In this document: positions 57,290 to 58,429 of the stretch, piece by piece | Position numbering within the stretch: position 1 is the first letter of the stretch | Layout of the letters: each line of letters begins with the position of its first letter | Source: Planctomycetes bacterium GWF2_41_51 | Lineage (GTDB): Bacteria; Planctomycetota; Phycisphaerae; Sedimentisphaerales; UBA12454 | Length of the DNA: 58,429 nt | Assembly: GCA_001825665.1 (NCBI GenBank) | Contig: MHXZ01000068.1 | Location: forward strand, 1 to 58,429 | Reading direction: 5' to 3' | Made by a program: the position numbers and the translations under genes | Notes under the pieces: model-generated | Told to the model about the DNA's origin: nothing | The model's database searches: none | The model's input: only the letters and a program-made list of their open reading frames with translations

Positions 57290-58276
57290 TTATACAGTTG
57301 AATAATCTTTATATAACTTTACAACATTTTGCCACGCTACATCTGGATCATCACATTCTTCCGAGCTTAGGCTGGATAATCCAATCCCACCACGATATGA
57401 CCAGGTTGTCAAAATATCAGGCATAGTCGAATTAATAAGGACTTTGCCCTCTGTGTATATCTTTCCTTCAAGGCCTGAAGCTATGCCAAAACAACCGAGA
57501 TATAAAGAAAAAACTTTATTATGTTTTATAGCTAATTTCTTACAATAAATGCTTACATCAATAGCTTTTTTTATATTTAATTCACTATTAGGCATCAACC
57601 AGTATGGATCAGTACTAAATGAATCAATATTATTTAATTTTGCAATTTCCTTAAAATTTTCTATATCCGGAGGCATTACACAAACGGATACCTCAATGTT
57701 TTTATTAATATTTTTTATAATGGCTGCACTATTACTAACAAAGTCAATAGTCGTTTGAGCCTGAAAAGATAAATAATCTACATTTTTTTTACTCTTTACT
57801 AAATCTCCTCCATAAAGCCTGGCAAATTTATTTTTGCAATTTTCACAAAAACATTCTTGAACTGCAGGTTCGTCAATTAATATGCCTGCAATACCATTAT
57901 CTGAACACAATTTTATATACTCGCCATATTTCACCACAGTTAAAGGATTATTGTAACAAGCCATAGGATTGGGGTATCCTCCTCCGTAAGCTTTACTATT
58001 TTCATCGACTCTCCACATTTCAGGGTTTTCTAACATCACCCGAGAACTTCTGCCTCCACCACTGGTGTTTGCAAAACCCCATATTACAGCACTGGATCTT
58101 AATCCAATTTGAGATGCAATTTTCGGACCGAATCTTATACTTCCATTCAGCCATTGAAAGTGATTTTCCTGTAATGCAAATAAAACGTCTGTGCAACCAA
58201 TAGACTTTATATCTTCCAGGTCTCTTGAAAGGTGAACTGGCTGATGTGGAGGTATGTAAGATGTTGAAAGTTTCAT
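57290..58276 (-). CDS. TIM-barrel glycosidase-like protein, unassigned family
   Basis: A 328-residue soluble protein with AAGGA ahead of its ATG and no signal peptide. It reads as a (beta/alpha)8 barrel: HLSRDLEDIKSIGCTDVLFA, SSAVIWGFANTSGG, NPLTVVKYGEYIKLCSDNGI, GILIDEPAVQECFCENCKNK, SVCVMPPDIENFKEI, DSFSTDPYWL and LTTWSYRGGIGLSSL. The DEP strand followed by a CxCxxC...F block is a common pattern in uncharacterised glycoside-hydrolase-like proteins of planctomycetes, where the Asp/Glu lies at the barrel mouth. I do not know its substrate. It stands apart from both polysaccharide modules. Confidence 0.6.
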   Translation of the reverse strand: MKLSTSYIPPHQPVHLSRDLEDIKSIGCTDVLFALQENHFQWLNGSIRFGPKIASQIGLRSSAVIWGFANTSGGGRSSRVMLENPEMWRVDENSKAYGGGYPNPMACYNNPLTVVKYGEYIKLCSDNGIAGILIDEPAVQECFCENCKNKFARLYGGDLVKSKKNVDYLSFQAQTTIDFVSNSAAIIKNINKNIEVSVCVMPPDIENFKEIAKLNNIDSFSTDPYWLMPNSELNIKKAIDVSIYCKKLAIKHNKVFSLYLGCFGIASGLEGKIYTEGKVLINSTMPDILTTWSYRGGIGLSSLSSEECDDPDVAWQNVVKLYKDYSTV

Positions 58277-58332
58277 TAAATAATTCCTTATTTGAATTGC
58301 ATTATTGCAGAATAATTAAAACTTTTTAAACT

Positions 58333-58360
58333 AAAGGCAACCTCTAAAAATTGCCTTTTT
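58333..58360 (+). terminator. Hairpin with T-run near the right edge
   Basis: AAAGGCAA (58333-58340) and TTGCCTTT (58351-58358) form an 8-bp stem with a ten-base loop followed by TT, a terminator-like structure on the plus strand. No plus-strand gene ends here, so its role is unclear; it might be the leader of the 57290-58276 gene. Confidence 0.4.
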
Positions 58361-58429
58361 GACAATAAATTTTTTTATTAACTTTTTATTTGTACTTTTT
58401 TGAACAAAATTTTAAAAAATCACGTTCAT

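Overview
The window looks like a chromosomal piece of an anaerobic planctomycete, most likely of the Phycisphaerae / Sedimentisphaerales type. This is an inference from gene content: secreted proteins with LamG, Ig-like and C-terminal dockerin-like 'D.....VN..DF..LA..W' tails, PEP-CTERM tails (VPEP...RRR), prepilin-leader proteins of the DUF1559 kind (FTLVELLVVIS), XylR-type sugar regulators, SSS symporters, and a complete CO dehydrogenase/acetyl-CoA synthase (Wood-Ljungdahl carbonyl branch) operon. No rRNA, tRNA or CRISPR array was seen.

Layout. 1-5.3 kb: housekeeping genes (AsmA-like fragment, purD, a DUF1573 protein, a zinc-ribbon membrane protein, an RRM RNA-binding protein, an inositol-monophosphatase family enzyme). 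5.4-6.5 kb: a graveyard with a sodium/solute symporter pseudogene carrying four frameshifts and a probable DapA/NanA-type C-terminal remnant. 6.6-24 kb: polysaccharide module 1, almost all on the minus strand: AGE-family epimerase, two phosphodiester glycosidase (NAGPA-like) proteins, a LamG-endonuclease/exonuclease/phosphatase protein, an SSS symporter, a DUF4434 glycosidase-like protein, an Ig/LamG protein, a prepilin-like protein, a calcineurin-like phosphoesterase, a beta-strand-repeat PEP-CTERM protein, and a divergent XylR/AraC regulator. A 41-bp tandem operator is found twice, upstream of the prepilin gene and between the PEP-CTERM gene and the regulator. The unusual density of phosphodiester-cleaving folds suggests a phosphate-containing glycan as substrate.

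24.2-29.3 kb: a small AT-rich glycosyltransferase/methyltransferase cluster, probably for surface polysaccharide, ending in a doubly deleted GT2 pseudogene. 29.5-41.9 kb: polysaccharide module 2, bracketed by two directly oriented ~76-bp repeats: GH130 phosphorylase, two proteins sharing an unrecognised domain, a second prepilin-like protein, then divergently a GH9 enzyme, a GH172 (DUF2961) protein and a second phosphoesterase. The divergent promoters share an identical 16-bp palindrome at the same distance from each -35 box. An IS3-type remnant follows.

42.8-56.2 kb: a minus-strand CODH/ACS operon: homocysteine methyltransferase, MetE-like core methionine synthase (probably MesB-like), CooC ATPase, a 65-residue coiled-coil protein, a second CooC ATPase, acsA/cooS, an acsB-acsD fusion in one continuous frame, acsC, acsV (RACo), a DUF3786 protein and a small zinc-ribbon protein. 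The genes supply CO dehydrogenase, acetyl-CoA synthase, the corrinoid iron-sulfur protein, its reductive activator and nickel-insertion ATPases; the first two genes probably drain methyl groups from the corrinoid protein to methionine. No acsE methyltransferase is present here. 56.5-58.4 kb: a decayed integrase-type transposase and an uncharacterised TIM-barrel glycosidase-like protein.
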